From: Halomonas sp. CUBES01
Lineage (GTDB): Bacteria > Pseudomonadota > Gammaproteobacteria > Pseudomonadales > Halomonadaceae
Length of the DNA stretch: 64,000 nt
Assembly (NCBI RefSeq): GCF_020991005.1
Contig: NZ_JAJLLW010000004.1
Coordinates: 1-64,000, forward strand
Direction of reading: 5' to 3'
A model generated the notes under the pieces. It searched no databases and was not told where the DNA came from. It saw only the letters and a program-made list of their open reading frames with translations. The position numbers and the translations under genes are program-made. Shown here piece after piece: positions 48,156 through 56,857 of this stretch (within the stretch, counting starts at the first letter, position 1; each line of letters begins with the position of its first letter).

Positions 48156-48686
48156 ATGGATTCACTCTCCCTCAGCACCCTGGGTCAGCATTTACAGGCA
48201 CTCCGCGTCGCTCGCGGCTGGTCGCTTTCGCAACTGGCCAGCGCCGCAGGCGTCGCCAAATCCAATCTTTCACGCCTCGAACAAGGCAACGGCAACCCCA
48301 CGCTTGACACTATCTGGCGGCTGGCCGCGCAGCTTAACGTGCCGTTTGGCACCCTGGTGGCGCCCATATCGGTACCGCTGGACGAGGACGGCGTGCAAGT
48401 GCGGCTGATCGACCAGGGGACCGACACGCCCCAGGTGGATGCCTACTGGATGCGCTGCGCGCCGCATACCATGCGCCATGCCGAACCTCACACTCCCGGT
48501 ACGATTGAGTCGCTGACGGTGGTGAGCGGCTGGCTGGAAGCCGGGCCGGAAGGCGCCACCCGGACACTGACGGCGGGTGAATCGATGACCTTTGCCGCCG
48601 ATCAGCCCCATCTTTATCGCACCGAAGAGACCTGGGCGACGCTGCTGTTGACCGTGGTGTATGCCGCGCCGGGAGCCACGCCATGA
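48156..48686 (+). CDS. XRE-family regulator with cupin sensor domain
   Basis: A 176-residue regulator. The helix-turn-helix is at residues 9-60 (LRVARGWSLSQLASAAGVAKSNLSRLEQG) and a C-terminal cupin beta-barrel has HTPGTIESLTVVSGWLEAGP and the later LTAGESMTFAADQPHLYR. Its TGA overlaps the azlC start as ATGA, so it is the first gene of the azlCD operon and probably controls it. A 16-bp palindrome overlaps its promoter. The ligand may be a branched-chain amino acid or derivative, by inference from the neighbours. Confidence 0.9.
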   Translation: MDSLSLSTLGQHLQALRVARGWSLSQLASAAGVAKSNLSRLEQGNGNPTLDTIWRLAAQLNVPFGTLVAPISVPLDEDGVQVRLIDQGTDTPQVDAYWMRCAPHTMRHAEPHTPGTIESLTVVSGWLEAGPEGATRTLTAGESMTFAADQPHLYRTEETWATLLLTVVYAAPGATP

Positions 48687-49405
48687 CGTCCCCCGCTACC
48701 TCTAATCGCTCACGAGCCTGGCTGACCGGCGTGCGCGAAGCCATTCCGCTGCTGGGCGGCTATATTCCGGTCTCGCTGTCGTTTGGGGTGGTCGCCACCC
48801 AGGCAGGGTTCAGCACCTGGGAAGCCGCCGCCATCTCGACGCTGATATACGCTGGCGCCTCACAGTTTCTGTTCGTCGGCATGGTGGCCGCGGGGTCGCC
48901 GCTCTGGCTGGTGGTCGCCATGACGCTGCTGATCAACGTCCGCCATCTGGTGTACGGCCCGAACCTGGCGGCGTTATTGCCGCGCAGCCGCCACTGGCCC
49001 TGGCTGATGCACGGTTTGACCGACCAGGTATTTGCCCTGGCGCTCACCCGGCTTCCCCAACTACCGGCAGCCGATCGGTTTGGCTGGTTCACCGGCGCCG
49101 CCCTGCTCGCCTGGGGGGTATGGATAGTGGGAACGGTGGTGGGGGCCACGGCGGGTGAAACGCTGACCGCGCGCTGGCCGCTGCTCGGCGAGGTCATGCC
49201 CTTTGCTCTGCCCGCCCTGTTTCTCACCATGATCGCGCCGCGCTTCACGGATAGGCGATGGGCGGTGGCGTTGAGCGCCGCCATTGGCTCGGCGCTGTTG
49301 CTGACAATTTACGGCTGGAGCAACGTGGCCATTCCCCTGGCCGCCGCCAGCGGTGCGCTGTGCTTTTACATGGTCAAGTTCAAGGCGGAGAGGCGAAGCT
49401 CATGA
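48683..49405 (+). CDS. azlC: Branched-chain amino acid exporter, large subunit AzlC
   Basis: A 240-residue inner-membrane protein with EAIPLLGGYIPVSLSFGVVA at the N-terminus and AISTLIYAGASQFLFVGM, the AzlC hallmark, among about six to seven hydrophobic segments. It works with AzlD to export branched-chain amino acids or related compounds. It overlaps both neighbours by 4 nt (ATGA at each end), so the three genes are translationally coupled. The 3' part of this gene is duplicated as a fragment at 52281-52401. Confidence 0.92.
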   Translation: MTSPATSNRSRAWLTGVREAIPLLGGYIPVSLSFGVVATQAGFSTWEAAAISTLIYAGASQFLFVGMVAAGSPLWLVVAMTLLINVRHLVYGPNLAALLPRSRHWPWLMHGLTDQVFALALTRLPQLPAADRFGWFTGAALLAWGVWIVGTVVGATAGETLTARWPLLGEVMPFALPALFLTMIAPRFTDRRWAVALSAAIGSALLLTIYGWSNVAIPLAAASGALCFYMVKFKAERRSS

Positions 49406-49740
49406 ATACTGGACTATGGATCGCCGTGATGGCGTCTGCCCTGGGCACCCTGCTGATTCGCGTGGTGCCCTTCCTGTGGATGCAGCGCCGCCTGGACAGC
49501 ACCACCGGCCTCAACAATATGCCCCAGTGGCTCGGCATTCTCGGCCCGCTGATGATTGCAGCGGTGCTGGGCGTCTCGATCATGCCGGTCAACCCAAGCG
49601 CCATTTCGTGGATCGCGACCGCCATCGGGTTGGGCGTCACCCTGCTGGTCTGGTGGCGGCTACGCTCGCTGGGTTGGCCGGTTGCCGCCGGCGTCGCGGT
49701 CTTTGGCGCAGTGCAGTTAGCGGCGGCCGGCGTAGGCTAA
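49402..49740 (+). CDS. azlD: Branched-chain amino acid exporter, small subunit AzlD
   Basis: A 112-residue protein with about four hydrophobic segments, including LGTLLIRVVPFLWM near the start and LGPLMIAAVLGVSIMP. It is the partner of AzlC. The ATG at 49402 overlaps the azlC stop (ATGA). It is the last gene of the operon; the next genes are on the other strand. Confidence 0.9.
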   Translation: MNTGLWIAVMASALGTLLIRVVPFLWMQRRLDSTTGLNNMPQWLGILGPLMIAAVLGVSIMPVNPSAISWIATAIGLGVTLLVWWRLRSLGWPVAAGVAVFGAVQLAAAGVG

Positions 49741-49789
49741 GCCGTGCGGCTGGCGACCTGGGCGGCTGGCTGCACATCATAGAAACGCC

Positions 49790-50539
49790 CTAAGCGGGGA
49801 ATGGCAGCACCCCCTGATGCAGAAAATCATCCAGATAATAGGTCGTTACCCCTGGAGTGTCTTTACGCTTGAATGAGACCTGAGCGGCGTTTGTGACGCA
49901 AAGCCAAGGCTGCATATCGGTTGGCGCGTGCTGGACGAACGCGTCAGGTGAAAACAACCCCAAACAGGCACCGCCTTGACGATCTCTTGCGGAGGCGTAC
50001 TCAAAGGCCTCCACCCCCGCTCTGCGCATTGCACTACCCAATTGCTGACAAGGCGCGTAATCAACCGGATGCGTCAGCGCGGTGATGTGCTCGACAAAGG
50101 CGCCAGCATTTAGCCTGACGCCGTTTTGAGCGGCATAGTCCACCGACAATAGCGTGTGCTCCGATCGCAGCGATTCGGTAACGGGCTCACCTTCCATGGA
50201 GTACCAGAAAACCAGTCGGTAGTAGGCAGATTCAGCAAGGGTGGTGGCGATACGTTTACCGCCATAGAAAATGCTCGGCTCAAACACTCGTCCAAAACGT
50301 GACCCCCATTTGAGAGGGGGATACCGAAAAGGTGTTTTTAGCAGATAGTGCCGGTCTTGCTCCTGCTCGGGGTAAGGCGGTTTAGCGCCTTCAAGCAGGG
50401 CTTCAAGCACCTCTAGCTCTTCTAACGTGTCGACATAGCTGAGCGTGGCGACCTGCTCCTGACTTTCCACCAGCCGGTACAACGTGCCGGAGATGGGTTC
50501 GATATTTCGGGTGCCGCCGCAGGCCTCCCACACACTCAC
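49790..50539 (-). CDS. RES-domain toxin (NAD+ phosphorylase family)
   Basis: A 249-residue RES-fold protein. The Arg/Glu/Ser-type motif residues are in GTLYRLVES, WGSRFGRVFEPSIFYGG, TTLAESAYYRLVF and later RAGVEAFEYASARD. The family, related to ADP-ribosyltransferases, depletes NAD+ when freed from its antitoxin. It is larger than the compact RES toxins (about 150-170 residues), with extra N-terminal sequence. Its GTG overlaps the antitoxin stop as GTGA, so antitoxin is translated first. Confidence 0.88.
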   Translation of the reverse strand: MSVWEACGGTRNIEPISGTLYRLVESQEQVATLSYVDTLEELEVLEALLEGAKPPYPEQEQDRHYLLKTPFRYPPLKWGSRFGRVFEPSIFYGGKRIATTLAESAYYRLVFWYSMEGEPVTESLRSEHTLLSVDYAAQNGVRLNAGAFVEHITALTHPVDYAPCQQLGSAMRRAGVEAFEYASARDRQGGACLGLFSPDAFVQHAPTDMQPWLCVTNAAQVSFKRKDTPGVTTYYLDDFLHQGVLPFPA

Positions 50540-50907
50540 ACCTTACCCCGCATGCCATCAACGAATCTCAGTACCGCAAATAAACCCTCCAGGCGCGTCA
50601 CTTGCTCAGCCGGTATACCGCCCGTCACACGGTTGGGCGTACGCATGAAATGCTGAATCCAAGCCTGGTCGCCGCCGGTAAGCGTGAACAACGCTCGGGC
50701 GACACGAATGAGCAGCAAGGCTAACTCGCCCTGTTTAGAGTTCGGGTCAAGGGTGAGGCTTTTCTTGAGTTGCGTAATGGTCGTGCGGTGTACACCCAAC
50801 ACTGCGGCTAGATCAGACTGCGACAACCCCAGCTGTTCGGCAGCGCGCAAGACCGCTTTTGCTAATACCCCTTCAGGGGTCGGCGTTGGTTGAGCAAGGG
50901 CTGGCAT
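50536..50907 (-). CDS. Xre/MbcA/ParS-type antitoxin
   Basis: A 123-residue antitoxin. The helix-turn-helix is in residues 13-45 (LGLSQSDLAAVLGVHRTTITQL). The C-terminal part, with LIRVARALFTLTGGDQAWIQHFMRTPN, matches the toxin-binding Xre/MbcA/ParS domain. It precedes the RES toxin with a 4-nt overlap and probably represses the pair. The ATG at 50907 has GAGGTG upstream. An imperfect inverted repeat near 50934-50958 is a possible operator. Confidence 0.88.
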   Translation of the reverse strand: MPALAQPTPTPEGVLAKAVLRAAEQLGLSQSDLAAVLGVHRTTITQLKKSLTLDPNSKQGELALLLIRVARALFTLTGGDQAWIQHFMRTPNRVTGGIPAEQVTRLEGLFAVLRFVDGMRGKV

Positions 50908-51138
50908 GACACACCTCAGCGAGATGGATTTCCAACAATAATAGCAATAAAGTTGCTTATTCACACGCCAGGCATCGCTGCTCTGTTCATTCAGGCCACA
51001 GGCCCAAGGATTTCATTCGATGACACGAAAGGTTCTCGGATTAGCTTAAAAGTCCACAGAAATGTGAAATAGTGGTTCCATAACGTAGAAATTTTATGAA
51101 TCATTAAGCATTCACTGATATTCAAGATACGGGCTGCT

Positions 51139-51638
51139 ATGCACCAACCTATTGCTGTCTTCGATGCAGGTATCGGCAGCTATGCCATTGTTGCCGAGAT
51201 ACACAGGCGTCTTCCCAAACAGGATATTGTGTATTTCGCGGATCGGGCGAGCTTTCCTTATGGGAGCAAAGGGCGGGAAGAGCTACTCGCTGTCATGCAA
51301 CGCACGCTGCGCTTTCTAGAACGCTACGCTCCCTCGGCCATCGTCATCGCCTCGACGACGTCTTCCGGCAGCATCCCGATATCGACACGCTGACCCTTTC
51401 GAGTACGCATTTACCATGGCTGCGTCCCTTCTTTGAAGCAGCGCGACCCAATTGCCGCTTTCTCGATCCCGCTGAATCGATTGTTGCTGGGCTAGGCGAA
51501 GGGACACAGGGTACAGGCCGGATTCAGGGGTGGTGACAGAAAGTGAGGCTTACGACGTCGAAACGTTCCGATATATGTTACGGCGATTCGGCATCGATAT
51601 ACCGCTTGAGGTAGTCTCGCCGTCATGAAGGGTCAATT
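51139..51638 (+). pseudogene. Broken glutamate racemase-like gene
   Basis: The first frame (51139-51393) encodes the start of an Asp/Glu racemase of the MurI type: VFDAGIGSYAIVAEI, VYFADRASFPYGSKGREEL, and VIAS in place of VIAC. Near 51355 it meets, in another frame, DVFRQHPDIDTLTLSSTHLPWLRPFFE, a C-terminal piece. About 100 central residues are missing. A second frame change leads to MLRRFGIDIPLEVVSPS and a stop at 51626-51628. Both positions that hold catalytic Cys in MurI read Ser. The gene is clearly non-functional. Confidence 0.75.
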
Positions 51639-51698
51639 GATAAAGCCTTTTTGACACTGGTTAGTGACTCTGGACGATAATCAGATTAAAGGCCCATT

Positions 51699-52241
51699 TT
51701 CGTCGAGGCCCAGAAAGTGCAGCCCAAAGGCAAAACCGGCAAAGCGGACTGCGCGCTCAACCAGATCCGTAAGCTGTACGGCGTGGAAAAACAGGCGAAG
51801 GCCCTTGAGCCCAACGCGCGCCATGCGCTGCGTGACCATAAGAGCCGCCCGTTAATCGATCAACTGCGCACCTGGCTCGACAAGTCACTGGCCCAGGTGC
51901 TGCCCAAAAGCACACTGGGGAAAGCCCTTCACTACCTGGATCATCAGTGGCCCCGGCTGACCCGATTCCTGGACGATGGCCTGATCCCGCTGGACAATAA
52001 CCCAGCGGAGAACGCCATCCGCCCGTTCGTCGTTGGCCGAAAAAACTGGTTGTTCAGCCACACCCCAAGCGGTGCACAGGCCAGCGCGGCGATCTACAGC
52101 CTGATCGAAACCGCCAAGGCCAATGGCCTCTCGCCCTACGAGTACCTGCAGTACGTATTCGAAACACTGCCCACCCTCAACAACGATGACGAACTGAACA
52201 CGCTGCTGCCCTGGGAGTGGAAAGAGACATTACCGGTCTGA
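51699..52241 (+). mobile_element. IS66-family transposase C-terminal remnant
   Basis: From FVEAQKVQPKGK to the stop at 52239-52241 this is the C-terminal third of an IS66 TnpC transposase. It includes DNNPAENAIRPFVVGRKNWL (the last acidic catalytic region) and the terminal helical part with GLSPYEYLQYVFETLP. The upstream two thirds, TnpA, TnpB and the inverted repeats are not present. The frame is intact but has no start signal, so it is an inactive relic. It lies inside a run of decayed fragments. Confidence 0.85.
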
Positions 52242-52280
52242 ACGATGACTGGCTAGATGTAGTTATTGGATCGCTTACCC

Positions 52281-52401
52281 ATGATCGCGCCGCGCTTCAC
52301 GGATGGGCGGTGGCGCTGAGCGCCGCCATTGGCTCGGCGCTGCTGCTGACAATTTACGGCTGGAGCAACGTGGCCATTCCCCTGGCAGCCGCCACCGGTG
52401 G
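52281..52401 (+). pseudogene. Duplicated fragment of azlC
   Basis: This stretch is nearly identical to the 3' part of azlC at 49229-49356. It begins at the same ATGATCGCGCCGCGC, lacks 7 nt (AGGCGAT) found in the intact gene, and then runs with only about four base differences to the ACCGGTG region. The 7-nt difference puts it out of frame. It is a gene fragment, not a coding sequence. Confidence 0.85.
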
Positions 52402-52463
52402 TGGCACGCTTCATCGAGTGGTTAGAGCAAGAAGCCGCTCACTTTCGTGGCGCAGCACTTTAG
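52399..52463 (+). pseudogene. Tail of a LysR-type regulator
   Basis: Reading VARFIEWLEQEAAHFRGAAL and a TAG at 52461-52463, this short stretch resembles the C-terminal helix of LysR-family regulators (FxxWLxxEA). It is fused directly to the azlC fragment and overlaps the stop of the minus-strand XRE gene. It is too short to be functional, and the assignment rests on about 18 residues. Confidence 0.45.
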
Positions 52464-53209
52464 GATTTTGCTTCGGCTTCACGTTTATAATCCTGAAACA
52501 TCCCATACTGCCACTGCCTTACCGCCAGCACGGAAGTGGTGCCAAACCGCTGGTGAATAGGCAGCCCGCTTTCTCGTTCACACAGGGAGTGGAACTCTTT
52601 AGCCAGGCGCTGCATGGTCTGCTGCCATTCGGCATTACCTGCGGGAGATAGCAAGCCATTGAGTACAACCAGCTTTTCGCTGTCGCTATCAAAGCGAGAG
52701 CGGAAAAACTCGTTGGCGATGTACTGCTGGAAGAAACGCTGGATCGGCCCGTCCGCCCGCCAGCGGAAATTAGCGGCTACTCTTCGCCTGATCCGGTTGC
52801 CGGGGAGTAGCTCAATAAGCTGAAGCCGCTCAAGCTTGAGTAACTGCCGCGTACACTCAGCTTCACTTAGCTGGTACTGGTGATGAATTTCGTCGAAGCT
52901 ATAGCCATTGATAACGCACACAGCCACCAGAAACAGCTCGCGATCATCCACAATACTCTGCTCCTGGGCATAGGTGAGCGCCTGCAAACGCTGCTCGTCG
53001 GCTTGCATCGTCTGCACCAGCTCGGTGAATTCGATATTTAGCTGGTCACAGATACACTCCAGCCGCGATAGCGTAAAGTGCTTTTCAGCAAATAGGCGCT
53101 TTACCGAGGCCTCGCTCAGCGCCAACCACTTAGCGACATCGGCATAGGTTTTACCCTGAGCGCGAAGCTGGCGTTTTAGCGTTTCAATCAGCGAATCAGC
53201 TTGGGACAT
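52460..53209 (-). CDS. XRE-family regulator
   Basis: A 249-residue protein with an N-terminal helix-turn-helix (GKTYADVAKWLALSEASVKRL at residues 22-42) and a C-terminal helical domain of unknown ligand, containing a second putative winged-helix-like part around YSFDEIHHQYQLSEAE. It is divergent from the LplT-Aas fusion gene, with two small inverted repeats between them, so it may regulate lysophospholipid recycling. I chose the ATG at 53209, giving MSQADSLIETLKRQL, though no strong ribosome site is seen. Confidence 0.8.
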   Translation of the reverse strand: MSQADSLIETLKRQLRAQGKTYADVAKWLALSEASVKRLFAEKHFTLSRLECICDQLNIEFTELVQTMQADEQRLQALTYAQEQSIVDDRELFLVAVCVINGYSFDEIHHQYQLSEAECTRQLLKLERLQLIELLPGNRIRRRVAANFRWRADGPIQRFFQQYIANEFFRSRFDSDSEKLVVLNGLLSPAGNAEWQQTMQRLAKEFHSLCERESGLPIHQRFGTTSVLAVRQWQYGMFQDYKREAEAKS

Positions 53210-53284
53210 AGTAATCTCGTAAGCGGAATGAAGGTGCACCACACATTAAAAGTAGCAAATAATGATACCGACCAGCACCTATAA

Positions 53285-53308
53285 CACAACTTTGTGCAAA
53301 TGAGTTGC
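53285..53308. promoter_or_regulatory. Paired inverted repeats in a divergent intergenic region
   Basis: CACAA-CT-TTGTG (53285-53296) and GCAA-N5-TTGC (53296-53308) sit between the XRE gene and the LplT-Aas gene. They are candidate operator sites for the XRE protein. Confidence 0.35.
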
Positions 53309-53369
53309 AACCAGTAAGCCTCATAGAGAAAGTGCCAACACTTCCAGGGACTTAAAAGGCTACACAACC

Positions 53370-56300
53370 ATGCAACGACTGCTGCATTTAAAGGGCGCCT
53401 TGCCCTACCTGATCGCCATCTTTCTCAATGCCTTTGTGGATCTGGGGCACAAGATTGTTATTCAGAACACGATCTTTAAAAGTTACGATGGCGAAACACA
53501 GGTCGTCCTCACCGCGCTGGTGAATGGGTTAATTTTACTGCCATTTATCCTGCTGTTTAGTCCGGCGGGGCACGTGGCAGACAGCTACCCCAAGGTACGC
53601 GTTTTACGCGCCTCTGCCTGGGCCGCCGTGGTGGTGTCACTGGGCATCACCGCCGCCTACTATCAAGGCTGGTTCTGGCTGGCCTTTTCCATGACGCTGC
53701 TGCTGGCGATTCAATCGGCCTTTTACTCACCGGCCAAATACGGCTTGGTAAAAGGGCTGTTCGGCAAGCCGCGCCTGGCGGAAGCCAACGGGCTGATCCA
53801 GGCAGTGACTATCGGCGCTATTCTGGCAGGCACCGTGGCGTTTACCGCACTGTTTGAAACCTGGGTAACACCTACCGATCAAACGCCAGCGCAGCTGTTG
53901 CGCCAGATAGCGCCACTGGGCTGGCTACTGGTACTCAATAGCGCTATTCAAGTGGCAACGCTTTACCGTCTGCCGCTTGATAGCACTACGCAACCCGATA
54001 CGCCGTTGACTTGGCAGCGCTATATTAAGGGTGCTGCGCTGAAAGATAACCTGCAGCTTATCGTCCGCCAGCCCGTGATCAGGCTCTCCATTATCGGCCT
54101 GGCCACCTTCTGGTCGGTGGGCCAGGTGCTACTGGCGGCCTTTCCCGCCTATGCCAAAGACGCCCTCAGTATCGATAACACTCTGGTACTGCAAGGCATT
54201 CTGGCGGCTAGCGGTATCGGGATTGCGCTGGGCTCCATGCTTGCCAGCAAGCTCTCTCACAACCGTATCGAGACCGGCTTGATTCCGGTAGGAGCTGTTG
54301 GGGTAGCCGTGGGGTTATGGTGCCTGCCGCTTCTCTCCACGCCTGTTGGTCAAGCACTGAACTTTGTGTTTATTGGCATGATGGGTGGACTGTTTATCGT
54401 ACCGCTTAACGCCCTGATTCAGTTTCACGCCGCCGACAGCGAGTTAGGCACCGTGCTGGCTGCCAACAACTGGATTCAAAACATCGCCATGCTGGGCTTT
54501 TTGGTGCTCACGGCGCTGTTCGCACTGGCAGGAGTAGACAGCCACTACCTGCTGTTGCTCATTGCCACGGTGGCGATGGTCGGCGGTGGCTACACCATTG
54601 TTAAGCTGCCCCAAAGCCTGGTGCGCTTCCTGTTGAGCTTCCTGCTGACCCGCCGCTACCGGGTCGATGTGCAGGGCTTGCAGAACCTGCCCGCCCAGGG
54701 CGGCGTGCTGCTGCTGGGCAACCATATCAGCTGGGTGGATTGGGCCATGGTGCAGATCGCCAGCCCCCGCCCGGTACGCTTTGTGATGCTCAGATCGGTT
54801 TACCAGCGCTGGTACCTCAACTGGTTCTTCAAAGCACTCGGCTGTATTCCCATCGAGCGCGGCAGCGGTGCCGTCAAGGCCCTGGCCGATGTTGCTGAAC
54901 AACTCAACGCAGGCGAAGTGGTGTGTCTGTTTCCCGAAGGGGCGATTAGCCGCACCGGCCAACTGGGGGAGTTCCGCCGGGGCTACGAGCGCGCCTGCAA
55001 CATGGCCAACCCCGACGTCAAGATTGTGCCTTTCTACCTGCGCGGCCTGTGGGGCAGCCAGTTTTCCCGCTCGTCCAGCAAGTTAAAGGAGCTGCGCAAC
55101 GCACCGCTGCACCGCTCGGTAGTGGTCGCCTTTGGTAAGCCGCTGCCCAAAGATACCCCCGCTGATGTGCTGAAACGGCGTATTTTCGAGCAGGCGACCC
55201 GCTCCTGGCAGCAGGCCATGGGCGAACTCCTAAGCCTACCCAACGCCTGGATTCAAAGCGTTAAGCGCCGCCCTGGCGAGCTTGCCCTGGCCGATAATCT
55301 GGGCCGCCCACTCAACGCAAGCCAGGCACTCACCGCCAGCCTGCTGATGGCAAAACGGATTCGCAAACTCAACCCAGGACAGAACGTTGGCCTGCTGCTG
55401 CCCACCAGCAGTGCCGGGGTCATTGCCAATATGGCCACGCTGCTGGCCGGTAAAACGCTGGTAAATCTTAATTACACCGCCGACCAAGAAGCGTTGACGT
55501 CCGCCCTTTCCCAGGCGGAGATCACCACCGTGTTCACCTCACAGCGCTTTGTGAAGAAGCTTGAGCAGCGCGGGCTCGACGTTAGCCAATTGCTCAGCGA
55601 GCATCAGGTAGTCTTTTTAGAAGACCTGCAGACCAAAATTGGCCGCGCCGAGCGCTTGAGCACCTGGCTTGCGGTAAGAATACTGCCGACTTGGCTACTC
55701 CAGCGCTGCTTCTGCCACGGCCACGATGCCGACGCGACTGCCGCCATCCTCTTCTCCAGCGGCAGTGAAGGCGAACCCAAGGGCGTGATGCTCAGCCACC
55801 GCAACCTGATGGCCAATATCAAACAGACCTCTGATGTACTCAACACCCAGAGCAACGACGTGGTGATGGGCTCGCTACCCCTGTTCCACGCCTTCGGCCT
55901 CACAGTGACTCAGTTGTTACCGCTGATTGAAGGGCTGCCGCTGGTATGCCATCCCGACCCCACCGATGCTCCTGGCATCGCAGGCGCTATTGCCAAGCAC
56001 AAGGCCACTATCATGTTCGGCACCTCCAGCTTTTTAAGGCTGTTTGTACGCAGCACAAAGGTGCACCCGCTGATGCTGGAGAGCCTGAGAATCGTGGTCG
56101 CCGGGGCAGAGAAGCTCGATGACAAGGTGCGTAACGACTTTGCGCTGAAGTTCCACAAGCCCATTTATGAAGGCTACGGCGCCACCGAAATCGCCCCCGT
56201 TGCTTCCGTCAACCTTCCCGATGCGATGGGCATCCATTACCAACAGATCCAGCGGGGCAGCAAGTCAGGCACCGTGGGTATGCCGTTACCCGGCACCAGC

Positions 56301-56843
56301 TTCAAGGTCGTCGACCCGGAAAGTTTTGAAGAGTTGGCCACCGGCGAAGCGGGCATGATATTGATCAGCGGCCCGCAGATCATGCAGGGCTACCTCAATG
56401 ACGCCAAGCGCACGGCCAAGGCGCTCCACGAGGTCGATGGCCACCGCTGGTACATCACAGGGGATAAAGGCTATATGGATGAAGATGGCTTTTTAACCCT
56501 GATTGACCGCTACGCCCGCTTTGCCAAGATTGGCGGCGAAATGATCAGCCTCAGCGCCGTTGAAGGGGCCGTCAAAGCGGCTCTCGAAGAACCAGACAAC
56601 GCGTTAATGGCGGTGAGTATCCCCGACAGCCGCAAAGGCGAGCGTATCGTGCTGCTGTCAGAAACAGCACTAGACGCCAACACCGTTAAAGCCGCCATGC
56701 TCGCCAACGGTACATCATCCATGATGGTCCCTAGCCACTGGTTGACGGTGGAAACCATTCCTCACCTTGGCTCTGGCAAGGCGGATTTTGCAGGAGCGAA
56801 ACGTTTGGCCCAAGAACTGATAGGGGAAGAACTGAAGCAATAA
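53370..56843 (+). CDS. aas: LplT-Aas fusion: lysophospholipid flippase, acyltransferase and acyl-ACP synthetase
   Basis: A 1157-residue three-part protein. Residues 1-415 form an MFS transporter (about 12 hydrophobic segments) like LplT. Residues 430-620 are a PlsC-type acyltransferase with GNHISWVDWAM (HX4D, here HISWVD) and FPEGAISRTGQLGEF. Residues 640-1157 are an AMP-forming acyl-ACP synthetase with SSGSEGEPKGVMLSHRNL and GYGATE. The parts together bring lysophosphatidylethanolamine across the inner membrane and reacylate it. In enterobacteria LplT and Aas are separate genes. It is divergent from an XRE regulator. Confidence 0.92.
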   Translation: MQRLLHLKGALPYLIAIFLNAFVDLGHKIVIQNTIFKSYDGETQVVLTALVNGLILLPFILLFSPAGHVADSYPKVRVLRASAWAAVVVSLGITAAYYQGWFWLAFSMTLLLAIQSAFYSPAKYGLVKGLFGKPRLAEANGLIQAVTIGAILAGTVAFTALFETWVTPTDQTPAQLLRQIAPLGWLLVLNSAIQVATLYRLPLDSTTQPDTPLTWQRYIKGAALKDNLQLIVRQPVIRLSIIGLATFWSVGQVLLAAFPAYAKDALSIDNTLVLQGILAASGIGIALGSMLASKLSHNRIETGLIPVGAVGVAVGLWCLPLLSTPVGQALNFVFIGMMGGLFIVPLNALIQFHAADSELGTVLAANNWIQNIAMLGFLVLTALFALAGVDSHYLLLLIATVAMVGGGYTIVKLPQSLVRFLLSFLLTRRYRVDVQGLQNLPAQGGVLLLGNHISWVDWAMVQIASPRPVRFVMLRSVYQRWYLNWFFKALGCIPIERGSGAVKALADVAEQLNAGEVVCLFPEGAISRTGQLGEFRRGYERACNMANPDVKIVPFYLRGLWGSQFSRSSSKLKELRNAPLHRSVVVAFGKPLPKDTPADVLKRRIFEQATRSWQQAMGELLSLPNAWIQSVKRRPGELALADNLGRPLNASQALTASLLMAKRIRKLNPGQNVGLLLPTSSAGVIANMATLLAGKTLVNLNYTADQEALTSALSQAEITTVFTSQRFVKKLEQRGLDVSQLLSEHQVVFLEDLQTKIGRAERLSTWLAVRILPTWLLQRCFCHGHDADATAAILFSSGSEGEPKGVMLSHRNLMANIKQTSDVLNTQSNDVVMGSLPLFHAFGLTVTQLLPLIEGLPLVCHPDPTDAPGIAGAIAKHKATIMFGTSSFLRLFVRSTKVHPLMLESLRIVVAGAEKLDDKVRNDFALKFHKPIYEGYGATEIAPVASVNLPDAMGIHYQQIQRGSKSGTVGMPLPGTSFKVVDPESFEELATGEAGMILISGPQIMQGYLNDAKRTAKALHEVDGHRWYITGDKGYMDEDGFLTLIDRYARFAKIGGEMISLSAVEGAVKAALEEPDNALMAVSIPDSRKGERIVLLSETALDANTVKAAMLANGTSSMMVPSHWLTVETIPHLGSGKADFAGAKRLAQELIGEELKQ

Positions 56844-56857
56844 AAAAAGCACAAACG

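Noticed and set aside
51139..51393. An intact short gene from the racemase-like ORF
   Set aside because: The ORF ends in a frameshifted junction and the rest of the family continues in other frames after a deletion, so it is a pseudogene.
51699..52241. A complete IS66 element
   Set aside because: Only the transposase C-terminus is present. I found no tnpA/tnpB, no N-terminal part and no terminal inverted repeats or target duplication.
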